Below, piece after piece: positions 42,041 through 51,044 of a stretch of 64,000 nt of DNA; the first letter of the stretch is position 1, and the number at the start of each line of letters is the position of its first letter. This DNA is from Streptomyces fodineus (GTDB lineage Bacteria; Actinomycetota; Actinomycetes; Streptomycetales; Streptomycetaceae). The DNA lies in NCBI RefSeq assembly GCF_001735805.1, contig NZ_CP017248.1:9300001-9364000 (forward strand), written 5' to 3'. A program made the position numbers and the translations under genes. The notes beneath the pieces were generated by a model, which had not been told where the DNA came from, searched no databases, and worked only from the letters and a program-made list of their open reading frames with translations.

Positions 42041-44016
42041 TGGCCGTCGTCGCCGACGCGACCGCGCCGGTCGCGACGATACGTAAGAAGGTCAGCCGCC
42101 CCATGGTGGTGGCGGCGATCCTGCTCGCCTGGCTGGTGCTCTTCGCCGTGCTGCGCGGCCGGCAGACGCTGACCCTCGCCGCCGCCGACCTCACCGGCCT
42201 GCACCGCTGGCTGAACGACGTCAACGACACCATCGGAGCCAACCGCAACTCCAACCCGGTCTTCCTGTACTTCTTCAACGAGATCCGGCTGGCCATCGAC
42301 AACCTGGTGACCTTCGTCCAGTCCCTGATCTCCCAGCCCACCGGCTCCCGTCCGGTCCCGCAGATCGGCTGGCTCGGCGTCGTCGGACTCACCGGCTATG
42401 TCTCCTGGGCCGTGGGCAACTGGCGAGTGGCCCTGCTGGCCGTGGCCGGCTTCACCTTCTTCGGACTGCAGGGTCTGTGGCAGGAGAGCATGGACACGCT
42501 GGCGCTGACCCTGTCGGCGGTCCTCGTGGCGCTGCTCATCGGCATCCCGCTCGGCGTGTGGGCCGGTCTGTCCGACCGGTTCAACCGGATCATGACGCCC
42601 TTCCTGGACTTCATGCAGACGATGCCGACCTTCGTCTACCTCGCCCCGCTGACCCTGATCTTCCTCATCGGCGGGGCTTCTGCCGTGATCACCACGGTGA
42701 TCTACGCGGCACCGCCCGCCATCCGCATCACCGCGCACGCCATCCGCTCGGTTCCCGAGACCACCGTCGAGGCGGCGGACTCGCTCGGTACGACACGCAC
42801 ACAGCAACTGCTCAAAGTGCTGCTGCCGATGTCGAAGCGCACGGTGGTCATGGGCGTCAACCAGACCATCATGGCCGCCCTGGCCATGGTCACCATCGCC
42901 GCCCTGATCGACGCGCCCGGCCTCGGCAAGACCGTCGTCCAGGCCCTGCAGTCGCTCGACGTCGGCACGGCCTTCAACGCCGGCCTCGCCATCGTCGTCA
43001 TGGCCATCGTGCTCGACCGGGTGACCACGGCGGCGGCCGGCCGCGCCGAGGCGGCCCGGCGCAGCGGTGGCCGCCTGACCAGGTGGCGCCGCCCGCTGCT
43101 GGCGGCGGGCGGGATCGGTGCCGCCGTCCTCGTCTACCTGTCCCACACCTACGTGTGGGCAGCCGAGTTCCCCGGCAACGGCAGCATGGGCAGTCACATC
43201 GCGAGCGCGGCCGACACGACGACCACCTGGCTGCAGGACCATGTCTCGGGCCTGACCAACGGCTTGCGCGACGTCCTCACCACCGGTCTGCTCAACCCGT
43301 TCCAGACGCTGCTCACCGACTCCCCGTGGTGGCTGGTCGGCGCCGTCCTGGCCGGGCTCGGCGTGGTGCTGGGCGGCTGGCGCGCCGGGGTGATCGCCGC
43401 CGTGTGCGTCGGGCTGCTGGTCGGCACGGGCGTGTGGTCGGACGGCATGACGACCCTCGCCTCGACCGCCGTGGCCACGGTACTGGTGATGCTGCTCGGT
43501 GTCGTCTTCGGCGTGTGGATGGGGCGCAGTGAGCTCGTGGACCGGCTGGTGCGGCCCACCCTGGACGCCGCCCAGGTCATGCCGCCGTTCGTCTACCTCG
43601 TACCGTTCCTGGCCCTGTTCGGGGCCACCCGGTTCACCGCGATCGTCGCGGCCGTCGTCTATGCGGCGCCCGTGGCGATCAAGATCATCGCGGACGGGGT
43701 GCGCAACGTGTCCGAGTCCACGGTGGAGGCGGCCACCTCGTCCGGGTGCAACACCTGGCAGATCATCACCAAGGTCCAACTGCCGATGGCACGCAGTGCC
43801 CTGACCCTCGCAACGAACCAGGGTCTGATCTATGTGCTGTCGATGGTTGTGGTGGGCGGCCTGGTAGGGGCAGGCGCCCTCGGCTACGACGTCGTGGCCG
43901 GATTCTCGCAGGGACAGCTGTACGGCAAGGGGCTGGCGGCGGGGCTCGCCATCGTACTGCTGGGAGTCATGTTCGACCGGATCACTCAGGCTGCGGCGCG
44001 ACGCACCAGGGCATAA
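42040..44016 (+). CDS. Double permease of the betaine ABC transporter (two ProW domains fused)
   Basis: 658 residues, about twice the usual permease length. Two binding-protein-dependent permease domains in tandem: the first has TPFLDFMQTMPTFVYLAPLT and an EAA-like loop TVEAADSLGTTRTQQLLKVLLP; the second has TLDAAQVMPPFVYLVPFLALFG and TVEAATSSGCNTWQIITKVQLP. About 12-14 membrane segments in total, so one chain can supply both halves of the channel. The ATG overlaps the ATPase stop (TGATG). The binding lipoprotein follows 13 bp downstream. Confidence 0.92.
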   Translation: MAVVADATAPVATIRKKVSRPMVVAAILLAWLVLFAVLRGRQTLTLAAADLTGLHRWLNDVNDTIGANRNSNPVFLYFFNEIRLAIDNLVTFVQSLISQPTGSRPVPQIGWLGVVGLTGYVSWAVGNWRVALLAVAGFTFFGLQGLWQESMDTLALTLSAVLVALLIGIPLGVWAGLSDRFNRIMTPFLDFMQTMPTFVYLAPLTLIFLIGGASAVITTVIYAAPPAIRITAHAIRSVPETTVEAADSLGTTRTQQLLKVLLPMSKRTVVMGVNQTIMAALAMVTIAALIDAPGLGKTVVQALQSLDVGTAFNAGLAIVVMAIVLDRVTTAAAGRAEAARRSGGRLTRWRRPLLAAGGIGAAVLVYLSHTYVWAAEFPGNGSMGSHIASAADTTTTWLQDHVSGLTNGLRDVLTTGLLNPFQTLLTDSPWWLVGAVLAGLGVVLGGWRAGVIAAVCVGLLVGTGVWSDGMTTLASTAVATVLVMLLGVVFGVWMGRSELVDRLVRPTLDAAQVMPPFVYLVPFLALFGATRFTAIVAAVVYAAPVAIKIIADGVRNVSESTVEAATSSGCNTWQIITKVQLPMARSALTLATNQGLIYVLSMVVVGGLVGAGALGYDVVAGFSQGQLYGKGLAAGLAIVLLGVMFDRITQAAARRTRA

Positions 44017-44029
44017 GGAGCACGACACC

Positions 44030-44995
44030 ATGGCAAGACACTGGCAAGCCGGCGCGGCCGGCCTGGCCGTCCTCGGCCTCACCCTCACGGCCTGCTCGGG
44101 GGCGAAGGTCGGCGACAGCGGCTCCGCGGGCTCGAAGTCCTCGGGCGGGAAATGCGGCAGCTTCAACCTGGCCGTCAATCCGTGGGTCGGCTACGAGGCG
44201 GACGCGGCGGTCGTCGCGTACGTGGCGCAGCACGACCTCGGCTGCACGGTCAACAAGAAGGACCTGAAGGAGGAGATCGCCTGGCAGGGCTTCGGGACCG
44301 GTGAGGTCGACGCCGTCCTGGAGAACTGGGGCCACGACGATCTGAAGGCGAAGTACATCGCCGGGCAGAAGACCGCCGTCGAAGCGGGGTCCACGGGCAA
44401 CAAGGGCGTTATCGGCTGGTTCGTGCCGCCGTGGCTGGCCAAGGCCCACCCGGACATCACCGACTGGAAGAACCTCAACAAGTACGCCGACAAATTCAAG
44501 ACCTCCGAGTCGGGCGGCAAGGGCCAGTTGCTCGACGGCGACCCGTCGTACGTCACCAACGACGCCGCCCTGGTGAAGAACCTCAAGCTGAACTTCAAGG
44601 TGGTGTACGCGGGCAGTGAGACGGCGCTCATCCAGGCGTACCGCACCGCCGAGAAGAACAAGCAGTGGATGATCGGCTACTTCTACGAACCGCAGTGGTT
44701 CATGTCGGAAGTGCCGCTCGTGAAGGTCAACCTGCCCACGTACACCAAGGGCTGCGACGCCGACGCGGCGAAGGTCGCCTGTGACTATCCCGTCTACGAC
44801 CTGGACAAGATCGTCAGTGCCCGGTTCGCCAAGTCCGGTGGTCCCGCCTACAACCTGGTGAAGAAGTTCAACTGGACGAACGACGACCAGAACACCGTGG
44901 CCAAGTACATCGCCGTGGACAAGATGTCGGACGACGCGGCGGCCAAGAAGTGGGTCGACGCGCACCGCGACAAGGTCGACGCCTGGCTGAAATAG
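44030..44995 (+). CDS. Glycine-betaine-type substrate-binding lipoprotein
   Basis: 321 residues with lipoprotein signal MARHWQAGAAGLAVLGLTLT followed by the lipobox Cys (LTAC). The mature protein has the OpuAC/ProX fold: FNLAVNPWVGYEADAAVVAYV, AVLENWGHDD, GVIGWFVPPWLAKAHPDITD, LLDGDPSYVTND, GYFYEPQWFMSEVPLVKVNLP. Trp and Tyr residues in these segments fit an aromatic cage for a quaternary ammonium ligand. Last gene of the betB-transporter operon, closed by a strong terminator. Confidence 0.92.
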   Translation: MARHWQAGAAGLAVLGLTLTACSGAKVGDSGSAGSKSSGGKCGSFNLAVNPWVGYEADAAVVAYVAQHDLGCTVNKKDLKEEIAWQGFGTGEVDAVLENWGHDDLKAKYIAGQKTAVEAGSTGNKGVIGWFVPPWLAKAHPDITDWKNLNKYADKFKTSESGGKGQLLDGDPSYVTNDAALVKNLKLNFKVVYAGSETALIQAYRTAEKNKQWMIGYFYEPQWFMSEVPLVKVNLPTYTKGCDADAAKVACDYPVYDLDKIVSARFAKSGGPAYNLVKKFNWTNDDQNTVAKYIAVDKMSDDAAAKKWVDAHRDKVDAWLK

Positions 44996-45023
44996 CACGG
45001 GTCGGGAACAGGCCGGTCGTGAC

Positions 45024-45065
45024 GCCCGGCGGGCGGTGTGCACCTGTGCGCACCGCCCGCCGGGC
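45024..45065 (+). terminator. Intrinsic terminator of the betB-transporter operon
   Basis: Perfect 15-bp stem GCCCGGCGGGCGGTG / CACCGCCCGCCGGGC with a 12-nt loop. Confidence 0.88.
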
Positions 45066-45105
45066 ATTGCCGCGTTTCGGGCCGTTTTCCGACGTCACCG
45101 ACCTC

Positions 45106-45171
45106 TTGACACCCTCCATGGCGACAGGCACATTGAGTTGCGCAACCTGAGTCACGTTGCGCAACAAGCAA
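45106..45171 (+). promoter_or_regulatory. Promoter and tandem IclR-type operator of the demethylation/sox operon
   Basis: TTGACA at 45106-45111, CACATT -10 about 17 bp on, then TTGCGCAACCTGAGT (45138-45152) and TTGCGCAACAAGCAA (45157-45171), 19 bp apart. Confidence 0.7.
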
Positions 45172-45202
45172 CTGAACCGGTCTCAAGTTCGGAGGTTGGG
45201 CG

Positions 45203-47641
45203 ATGGCGGGACCCCGAGTGGTCATCATCGGAGCGGGCGTCGTGGGAGCGGCCCTGGCAGACGAGATCTCCGCACGCGGCTGGACCGACGTGACCGTGGT
45301 CGACCAGGGCCCCCTCCCGGCCACCGGGGGCTCCAGCTCGCACGCCCCGGGCCTGGTCTTCCAGACCAACCCCTCGAAGACCATGACGGAGCTGGCCCGG
45401 TACACCGTCGAGAAGTTCTGCTCCCTCGACGTCGACGGCAAGCCCTGCTTCCTCCAGGTCGGCGGCCTCGAAGTGGCCACCAGCCCCGAGCGCCTCACCG
45501 AACTCCACCGCCGCCACGGCTGGATCACCGCCTGGGGCATCGAGGCGCGTCTGCTGACCCCGGACGAGTGCGTGGCGCAGCACCCGCTGGTCGACCGCGA
45601 CAAGGTCCTCGGCGGCCTCCTGGTGCCCACCGACGGCCTCGCCAAGGCCGTCCTCGCCGTCGAGGCCCAGATCCGCCGGGCCACCGAGCGCGGCGTGCGC
45701 TTCCTCGCCCGGCACGAAGTCCTCGACGTCCGCCAGAGCGACGGCCGCGTCACCGGTGTCGTCACCGACCAGGGCGAGCTCCCCGCCGACATCGTCGTGT
45801 GCTGCGCCGGCATCTGGGGTCCCAAGATCGCCCGCATGGTCGGCATGAACCTGCCGCTCACCCCGCTCGCCCACCAGCTCGCCTGGACCGGCCCGGTCCC
45901 CGCGCTCGCCGGCCAGACCGAGGAGGCGGTCCGCCCGATCCTGCGCCACCAGGACGCCGACCTGTACTACCGCGACCGCTTCGACGGCCTCGGCATCGGC
46001 TACTACGGCCACCGTCCCATGCCGGTCTCCGCCGACGACATCCTCTCCGTGGACGAGGCCGAGGAGATGCCCTCGGTCCTGAAGTTCACCGAGGAGGACT
46101 TCGAGCCCGCCTGGACCGAGACTCAGTCCCTGCTCCCGGCGACCAGGGAAGCGAAGGTCGAGGAGGGCATCAACGGGCTGTTCTCCTTCACCACCGACGG
46201 CTACCCGCTGCTCGGCCAGTCCCCGGACGTCAAGGGCTTCTGGGTCGCCGAGGCCGTCTGGGTCACCCACTCCGCGGGCGTCGGCCGGGCCGTCGCCGAA
46301 TGGCTGGTCGACGGCCACTGCTCCTCCTTCGACCTGCACGAGTGCGACGTCAACCGCTTCGAGCCGCACCAGCTCTCCCCGGAGTACGTCCTGGCCCGCG
46401 ACTGCCAGAACTTCGTCGAGGTCTACGACATCCTCCACCCCCTCCAGCCGTCCGGGAAGCCGCGCCCGATCCGCACCAGCCCCTTCCACGCCCGCCAGCA
46501 GGAACACGGCGCGTTCTTCCTGGAGGCGAACGGCTGGGAGCGCCCCCAGTGGTACGAGGCCAACGCCGCGCTGGTCGAGGGCCGCGACATCCCCACCCCC
46601 AATGACTGGGCGGCCCGCTACTGGTCGCCCATCGTCGGCGCCGAGGCCCAGGTCACCCGCGAGAAGGTCGCGATGTACGACATGACGGCCCTCAAGCGCC
46701 TGGAGGTCAGCGGCCCCGGAGCCGCCGACTTCCTGGAGGGCCTGGTCACCGGCAAGGTCGCCAAGTCCGTCGGCTCGGTGACATACACCCTGCTCCTGGA
46801 CCACGACGGCGGCATCCGCAGTGACATCACCGTCGCCCGCCTCGCCCGTGACCGCTTCCAGGTGGGCGCCAACGGCAACCTGGACCTCGACTGGTTCACC
46901 CGCCACCTCCCCGCCGACGGCCGCGTCCAGGTCCGCGACATCACCGCCGGCACCTGCTGCATCGGCCTGTGGGGCCCACTCGCCCGCGAGGTGCTGCAGC
47001 CGCTGACCGACGCCGACTTCTCCAACGAGGGCCTGAAGTACTTCCGCGCCAAGCACGTCTACATCGGCTCGGTGCCGGTCACCGCGATGCGGCTGTCGTA
47101 CGTCGGCGAGCTCGGGTGGGAGCTGTACACCACCGCCGACCAGGGGCAGAAGCTGTGGGACACCCTCTGGGCGGCGGCCGAGCCGCTCGGCGGGATCATC
47201 GCCGGCCGCGGCGCCTTCAACAGCCTCCGCCTGGAGAAGGGCTACCGCTCCTTCGGCACCGACATGACCTACGAGCACGACCCCTACGAGGCCGGCGTCG
47301 GCTTCGCCGTCAAGCTCGACAAGGGCGACTTCATCGGCAAGGCGGCGCTGGAGCGGCGCAAGACGGACGTGCGGCGCAGGCTGAGCTGCCTCACCATCGA
47401 CGACCCGCGGGCCGTCGTGATGGGCAAGGAGCCGGTGTACGACGGTGACCGTGCCGTCGGTTACGTCACCAGCGCCGCGTACGGCTACACGATCGGCAAG
47501 GGCGTCGCCTACGCCTGGCTGCCGGTGGAGCTGGCCGAGCCCGGTACGACCGTGCACATCGGCTACTTCGACCAGCGCGTGGAAGCGGTGGTGGCCGAGG
47601 AGCCGTTGTTCGACCCGACCATGTCCCGCCTCCGTGGCTAG
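45203..47641 (+). CDS. dmgO: Dimethylglycine oxidase
   Basis: 812 residues, matching throughout the Arthrobacter dimethylglycine oxidase as I remember it. FAD part (1-420): VVIIGAGVVGAALADEI, GSSSHAPGLVFQTNPSKTM, CCAGIWGPKIARMVGM, EAVWVTHSAGVGRAVAEWL. Folate/GcvT-like part (430-812): MYDMTALKRLEVSGPGAADF, LLLDHDGGIRSDITVARL, AMRLSYVGELGWELY, GFAVKLDKGDFIGKAAL. It oxidises dimethylglycine to sarcosine and can load the carbon onto tetrahydrofolate in a linked chamber, otherwise releasing formaldehyde. First gene of a seven-gene operon with folD, glyA and sox. GGAGG-like site before ATG 45203. Confidence 0.93.
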   Translation: MAGPRVVIIGAGVVGAALADEISARGWTDVTVVDQGPLPATGGSSSHAPGLVFQTNPSKTMTELARYTVEKFCSLDVDGKPCFLQVGGLEVATSPERLTELHRRHGWITAWGIEARLLTPDECVAQHPLVDRDKVLGGLLVPTDGLAKAVLAVEAQIRRATERGVRFLARHEVLDVRQSDGRVTGVVTDQGELPADIVVCCAGIWGPKIARMVGMNLPLTPLAHQLAWTGPVPALAGQTEEAVRPILRHQDADLYYRDRFDGLGIGYYGHRPMPVSADDILSVDEAEEMPSVLKFTEEDFEPAWTETQSLLPATREAKVEEGINGLFSFTTDGYPLLGQSPDVKGFWVAEAVWVTHSAGVGRAVAEWLVDGHCSSFDLHECDVNRFEPHQLSPEYVLARDCQNFVEVYDILHPLQPSGKPRPIRTSPFHARQQEHGAFFLEANGWERPQWYEANAALVEGRDIPTPNDWAARYWSPIVGAEAQVTREKVAMYDMTALKRLEVSGPGAADFLEGLVTGKVAKSVGSVTYTLLLDHDGGIRSDITVARLARDRFQVGANGNLDLDWFTRHLPADGRVQVRDITAGTCCIGLWGPLAREVLQPLTDADFSNEGLKYFRAKHVYIGSVPVTAMRLSYVGELGWELYTTADQGQKLWDTLWAAAEPLGGIIAGRGAFNSLRLEKGYRSFGTDMTYEHDPYEAGVGFAVKLDKGDFIGKAALERRKTDVRRRLSCLTIDDPRAVVMGKEPVYDGDRAVGYVTSAAYGYTIGKGVAYAWLPVELAEPGTTVHIGYFDQRVEAVVAEEPLFDPTMSRLRG

Positions 47642-47663
47642 CCCTGGGGAAGGAGCTCCGCCG

Positions 47664-48524
47664 GTGACCGCACAACTCCTCGACGGCAAGGCGACCGCCG
47701 CCGCGATCCGCAGTGAACTCGCCGAGCGCGTCGCCAAGTTGACCGCCACCGCCGGCCGGCCGCCCGGCCTCGGAACCGTCCTGGTCGGCGACGACCCCGG
47801 CAGCCACGCCTACGTCGCCGGCAAGCACCGCGACTGCGCGCAGGCCGGGATCGCCTCCCTGCGCCGCGAACTGCCCGCCGACGCCACCCAGCGGCAGGTC
47901 GAGGACGTCATCGACGAACTCAACGCCGACACCGCCTGCACCGGCTACATCGTCCAGCTCCCGCTGCCGCGCCACCTGGACGCGGGCGCCGTCCTCGCCC
48001 GCATGGACCCGGCCAAGGACGCCGACGGCCTGCACCCGGTCAACCTCGGCCGGCTCGTCCTCGGCGTCGACGCCCCGCTGCCCTGCACCCCGCGCGGCAT
48101 CGTCGAACTGCTCCGCCGCTACGAGGTCCCGCTCGCCGGAGCGCGGGTGTGCGTCATCGGCCGGGGCATCACGGTCGGACGGCCCATCGGGCTCCTGCTC
48201 ACCCGCAGGTCCGAGAACGCCACCGTCACCCTGTGCCACACCGGAACCAAGGGCCTGGCCTGGCACGTACGCGAAGCGGACATCGTCGTCGCGGCGGCCG
48301 GCTCGCCCGGACTGATCACCAAGGACATGCTGCGCCCCGGCGCGGCCGTCCTGGACGTCGGCATCACCCGTACCGAGCACGGGCTCGTCGGCGACATCCA
48401 CCCGGAGGCCGCCGAGGTCGCCGGATGGCTCGCCCCGATGCCCGGGGGAGTGGGACCCATGACCCGGGCGATGCTGCTCGCCAACGTCGTCGAGGCCGCC
48501 GAGAGGAACGCGACCGCCCTATGA
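47664..48524 (+). CDS. folD: Methylene-THF dehydrogenase/methenyl-THF cyclohydrolase
   Basis: 286 residues from GTG 47664 with GAAGGAG upstream. Signatures: LVGDDPGSHAYVAGKHRDCAQ with the catalytic Lys, GYIVQLPLPRHLDAGAVL, DPAKDADGLHPVNLGRLVLG, CVIGRGITVGRPIGLLLTRR and PMPGGVGPMTRAMLLAN. It converts methylene-THF, made by the oxidases and GlyA, to 10-formyl-THF for PurU. Placement inside the operon suggests a dedicated copy, separate from a housekeeping folD. Its stop overlaps glyA. Confidence 0.94.
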   Translation: MTAQLLDGKATAAAIRSELAERVAKLTATAGRPPGLGTVLVGDDPGSHAYVAGKHRDCAQAGIASLRRELPADATQRQVEDVIDELNADTACTGYIVQLPLPRHLDAGAVLARMDPAKDADGLHPVNLGRLVLGVDAPLPCTPRGIVELLRRYEVPLAGARVCVIGRGITVGRPIGLLLTRRSENATVTLCHTGTKGLAWHVREADIVVAAAGSPGLITKDMLRPGAAVLDVGITRTEHGLVGDIHPEAAEVAGWLAPMPGGVGPMTRAMLLANVVEAAERNATAL

Positions 48525-49804
48525 ACGCCTTGAACACGCCCCTGGCGGAGCTGGACCCCGAGGTCCACGAAGCGCTCCGCGCCGAGCTGCACCGCCAGCA
48601 GTCCACGCTGGAGATGATCGCCTCCGAGAACTTCGCGCCCACCGCCGTGATGGAGGCGCAGGGCTCGGTCGCGACCAACAAGTACGCCGAGGGCTATCCC
48701 GGCCGCCGCTACTACGGCGGCTGCGAACACGTCGACGTCACCGAGCGCCTGGCCATCGAGCGGGTCAAGTCCCTCTTCGGGGCGGCCTACGCCAACGTCC
48801 AGCCGCACTCGGGCGCGCAGGCCAACACCGCCGTGTTCTTCGCCCTCCTCCAGCCCGGCGACACGATTCTCGGCCTCGACCTCGCGCACGGCGGCCACCT
48901 CACCCACGGCATGCGCATCAACTACAGCGGCAAGATGCTGAACGTCGTGCCCTACCACGTCTGCGAGACGGACAACCTCGTGGACATGGACGAGGTGGCG
49001 CGGCTCGCCAAGGAGCACCGGCCCAAGATGATCATCGCGGGCTGGTCGGCGTATCCCAGGCAGCTCGACTTCGCGGCCTTCCGCCGTATCGCCGACGAGG
49101 TCGGTGCCCTCCTCATGGTCGACATGGCGCACTTCGCGGGCCTGGTCGCCGCCGGACTGCACCCGAGCCCCGTGCCGCACGCGCACGTGGTCACCACCAC
49201 CACGCACAAGACCCTCGGCGGTCCCCGCGGCGGAGTCATCCTCACCGACGACGCCGACCTCGCCAAGAAGATCAACTCCGCGGTGTTCCCGGGCATGCAG
49301 GGCGGCCCGCTGGAGCACGTCATCGCGGCCAAGGCCGTGTCCTTCAAGGTCGCTGCCTCGCCCGAGTTCGCCGAACGCCAGGCCCGCACCCTGGCCGGCG
49401 CCCGCATCCTCGCCGAACGCCTCGCCCGGCCCGACGCGGCCGAGGCCGGGGTGAAGGTGCTCACGGGCGGCACGGACGTCCACCTCGTCCTCGTCGACCT
49501 GCGGGACTCCTCACTGGACGGCCGGCAGGCCGAAGACCTCCTCCACCGGATCGGCATCACCGTCAACCGCAACGCCGTCCCCTTCGACCCGCGCCCGCCC
49601 ATGGTCACCTCCGGCCTGCGCATCGGCACCCCCGCCCTGGCCACCCGGGGCTTCACCGAGGCGGACTTCGCCGAAGTCGCCGACGTGATCGCGCGGGCCC
49701 TGAAGCCCGAGCCGGACGTGGCCGCCCTGCGCGCCCGCACCGAGGCGCTGGCCGCCAAGCACCCGCTCTACCCGCACCTCTCGCACGACGGAGACGCCCG
49801 ATGA
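48521..49804 (+). CDS. glyA: Serine hydroxymethyltransferase
   Basis: 427 residues. PLP enzyme with LEMIASENFAPTAVMEAQGS, GYPGRRYYGGCEHVD, VQPHSGAQANTAVFF, VDMAHFAGLVAAGLHPSP and the PLP lysine in TTTTHKTLGGPRGG. Here it should combine glycine, the end product of sarcosine oxidation, with methylene-THF to give serine, which SdaA (59972) can deaminate. ATG overlaps the folD stop, and its own stop overlaps soxB (ATGA). Confidence 0.95.
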   Translation: MNALNTPLAELDPEVHEALRAELHRQQSTLEMIASENFAPTAVMEAQGSVATNKYAEGYPGRRYYGGCEHVDVTERLAIERVKSLFGAAYANVQPHSGAQANTAVFFALLQPGDTILGLDLAHGGHLTHGMRINYSGKMLNVVPYHVCETDNLVDMDEVARLAKEHRPKMIIAGWSAYPRQLDFAAFRRIADEVGALLMVDMAHFAGLVAAGLHPSPVPHAHVVTTTTHKTLGGPRGGVILTDDADLAKKINSAVFPGMQGGPLEHVIAAKAVSFKVAASPEFAERQARTLAGARILAERLARPDAAEAGVKVLTGGTDVHLVLVDLRDSSLDGRQAEDLLHRIGITVNRNAVPFDPRPPMVTSGLRIGTPALATRGFTEADFAEVADVIARALKPEPDVAALRARTEALAAKHPLYPHLSHDGDAR

Positions 49805-51033
49805 GCCCCCGCACCCCCGGCGCCGACCTCCCCGACCACCCCGACTGGCTCTGGCGCAACCCCGACCCCAAGCCGTCGTACGACGTGGTGATCGTGGGCG
49901 GCGGCGGCCACGGACTGGCCACCGCCCACTACCTGGCGAAGAACCACGGCATCACCAACGTCGCCGTCCTGGAGAAGGGCTGGCTCGCGGGCGGCAACAT
50001 GGCCCGCAACACCACGATCATCCGCTCCAACTACCTGTGGGACGAGAGCGCGGGCATCTACGAGCACGCGCTGAAGCTCTGGGAAGGTCTGGAGGAGGAA
50101 CTCGACTACCCGATCCTCTTCTCCCAGCGCGGTGTGCTGAACCTCGCCCACAGCCTGCAGGACGTCCGCGACAGCGTGCGCCGGGTCGAGGCCAACCGGC
50201 TCAACGGGGTCGACGCCGAATGGCTCGACGCGGAGCAGGTCAAAGAGGTCTGCCCGATCGTCAACACCTCACCCGACGTGCGCTACCCGGTCCTCGGCGG
50301 CACCTACCAGCCGCGCGCCGGCATCGCCAAGCACGACTACGTGGCCTGGGGCTTCGCCCGCTCCGCCGACGCGGCCGGCATCGACATCATCCAGAACTGC
50401 GAGGTCACCGGCCTGGACGTGGCCGGCGGCCGGGTGGTCGGCGTGCAGACGAGCCTGGGCCCGATCGCCGCGGGCAAGGTGGCCCTGTGCTCGGCCGGCC
50501 ACACCTCGGTCCTCGCCGCCATGGCGGGCATCGAACTCCCGCTCCAGAGCCACCCGTTGCAGGCCCTGGTCTCCGAACTCCTGGAGCCGGTCCACCCGAC
50601 GGTGGTGATGTCCAACGCGGTCCATGTGTACGTCAGCCAGGCGCACAAGGGCGAACTGGTCATGGGCGCGGGCATCGACGCGTACAACTCCTACACCCAG
50701 CGCGGCGCGTTCCACATCATCGAGGACCAGATGTCCGCCGCCCTGGAACTGTTCCCGGTCTTCGCCCGCGCCCATGTGCTGCGCACCTGGGGCGGCATCG
50801 TCGACGTCAGCCCCGACGCCTCGCCCATCGTCGGCCTCACCCCGGTCGACGACCTCTACCTCAACTGCGGCTGGGGTACAGGCGGTTTCAAGGCCACCCC
50901 GGGTGTCGGCTGGGTCTACGCCCACACCATCGCCCACGACACCCCCCACGCCCTCAACGCCCCCTTCTCGCTCGACCGTTTCACCACCGGCGCGCTCGTC
51001 GACGAGCACGGCGCGGCCGCGGTGGCCCACTAG
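49801..51033 (+). CDS. soxB: Sarcosine oxidase subunit beta
   Basis: 410 residues. FAD motif YDVVIVGGGGHGLATAHYLA after the typical leader, then NVAVLEKGWLAGGNMARNTTIIRSNYL, where the family carries its FMN-attachment and substrate residues, and NCGWGTGGFKATPGVGW near the end. It forms the catalytic subunit of heterotetrameric sarcosine oxidase, which demethylates sarcosine to glycine and forms methylene-THF plus hydrogen peroxide. Overlaps glyA at its start and precedes the soxDA fusion by 11 bp. Confidence 0.94.
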   Translation: MSPRTPGADLPDHPDWLWRNPDPKPSYDVVIVGGGGHGLATAHYLAKNHGITNVAVLEKGWLAGGNMARNTTIIRSNYLWDESAGIYEHALKLWEGLEEELDYPILFSQRGVLNLAHSLQDVRDSVRRVEANRLNGVDAEWLDAEQVKEVCPIVNTSPDVRYPVLGGTYQPRAGIAKHDYVAWGFARSADAAGIDIIQNCEVTGLDVAGGRVVGVQTSLGPIAAGKVALCSAGHTSVLAAMAGIELPLQSHPLQALVSELLEPVHPTVVMSNAVHVYVSQAHKGELVMGAGIDAYNSYTQRGAFHIIEDQMSAALELFPVFARAHVLRTWGGIVDVSPDASPIVGLTPVDDLYLNCGWGTGGFKATPGVGWVYAHTIAHDTPHALNAPFSLDRFTTGALVDEHGAAAVAH

Positions 51034-51044
51034 GGAGCCGAACC

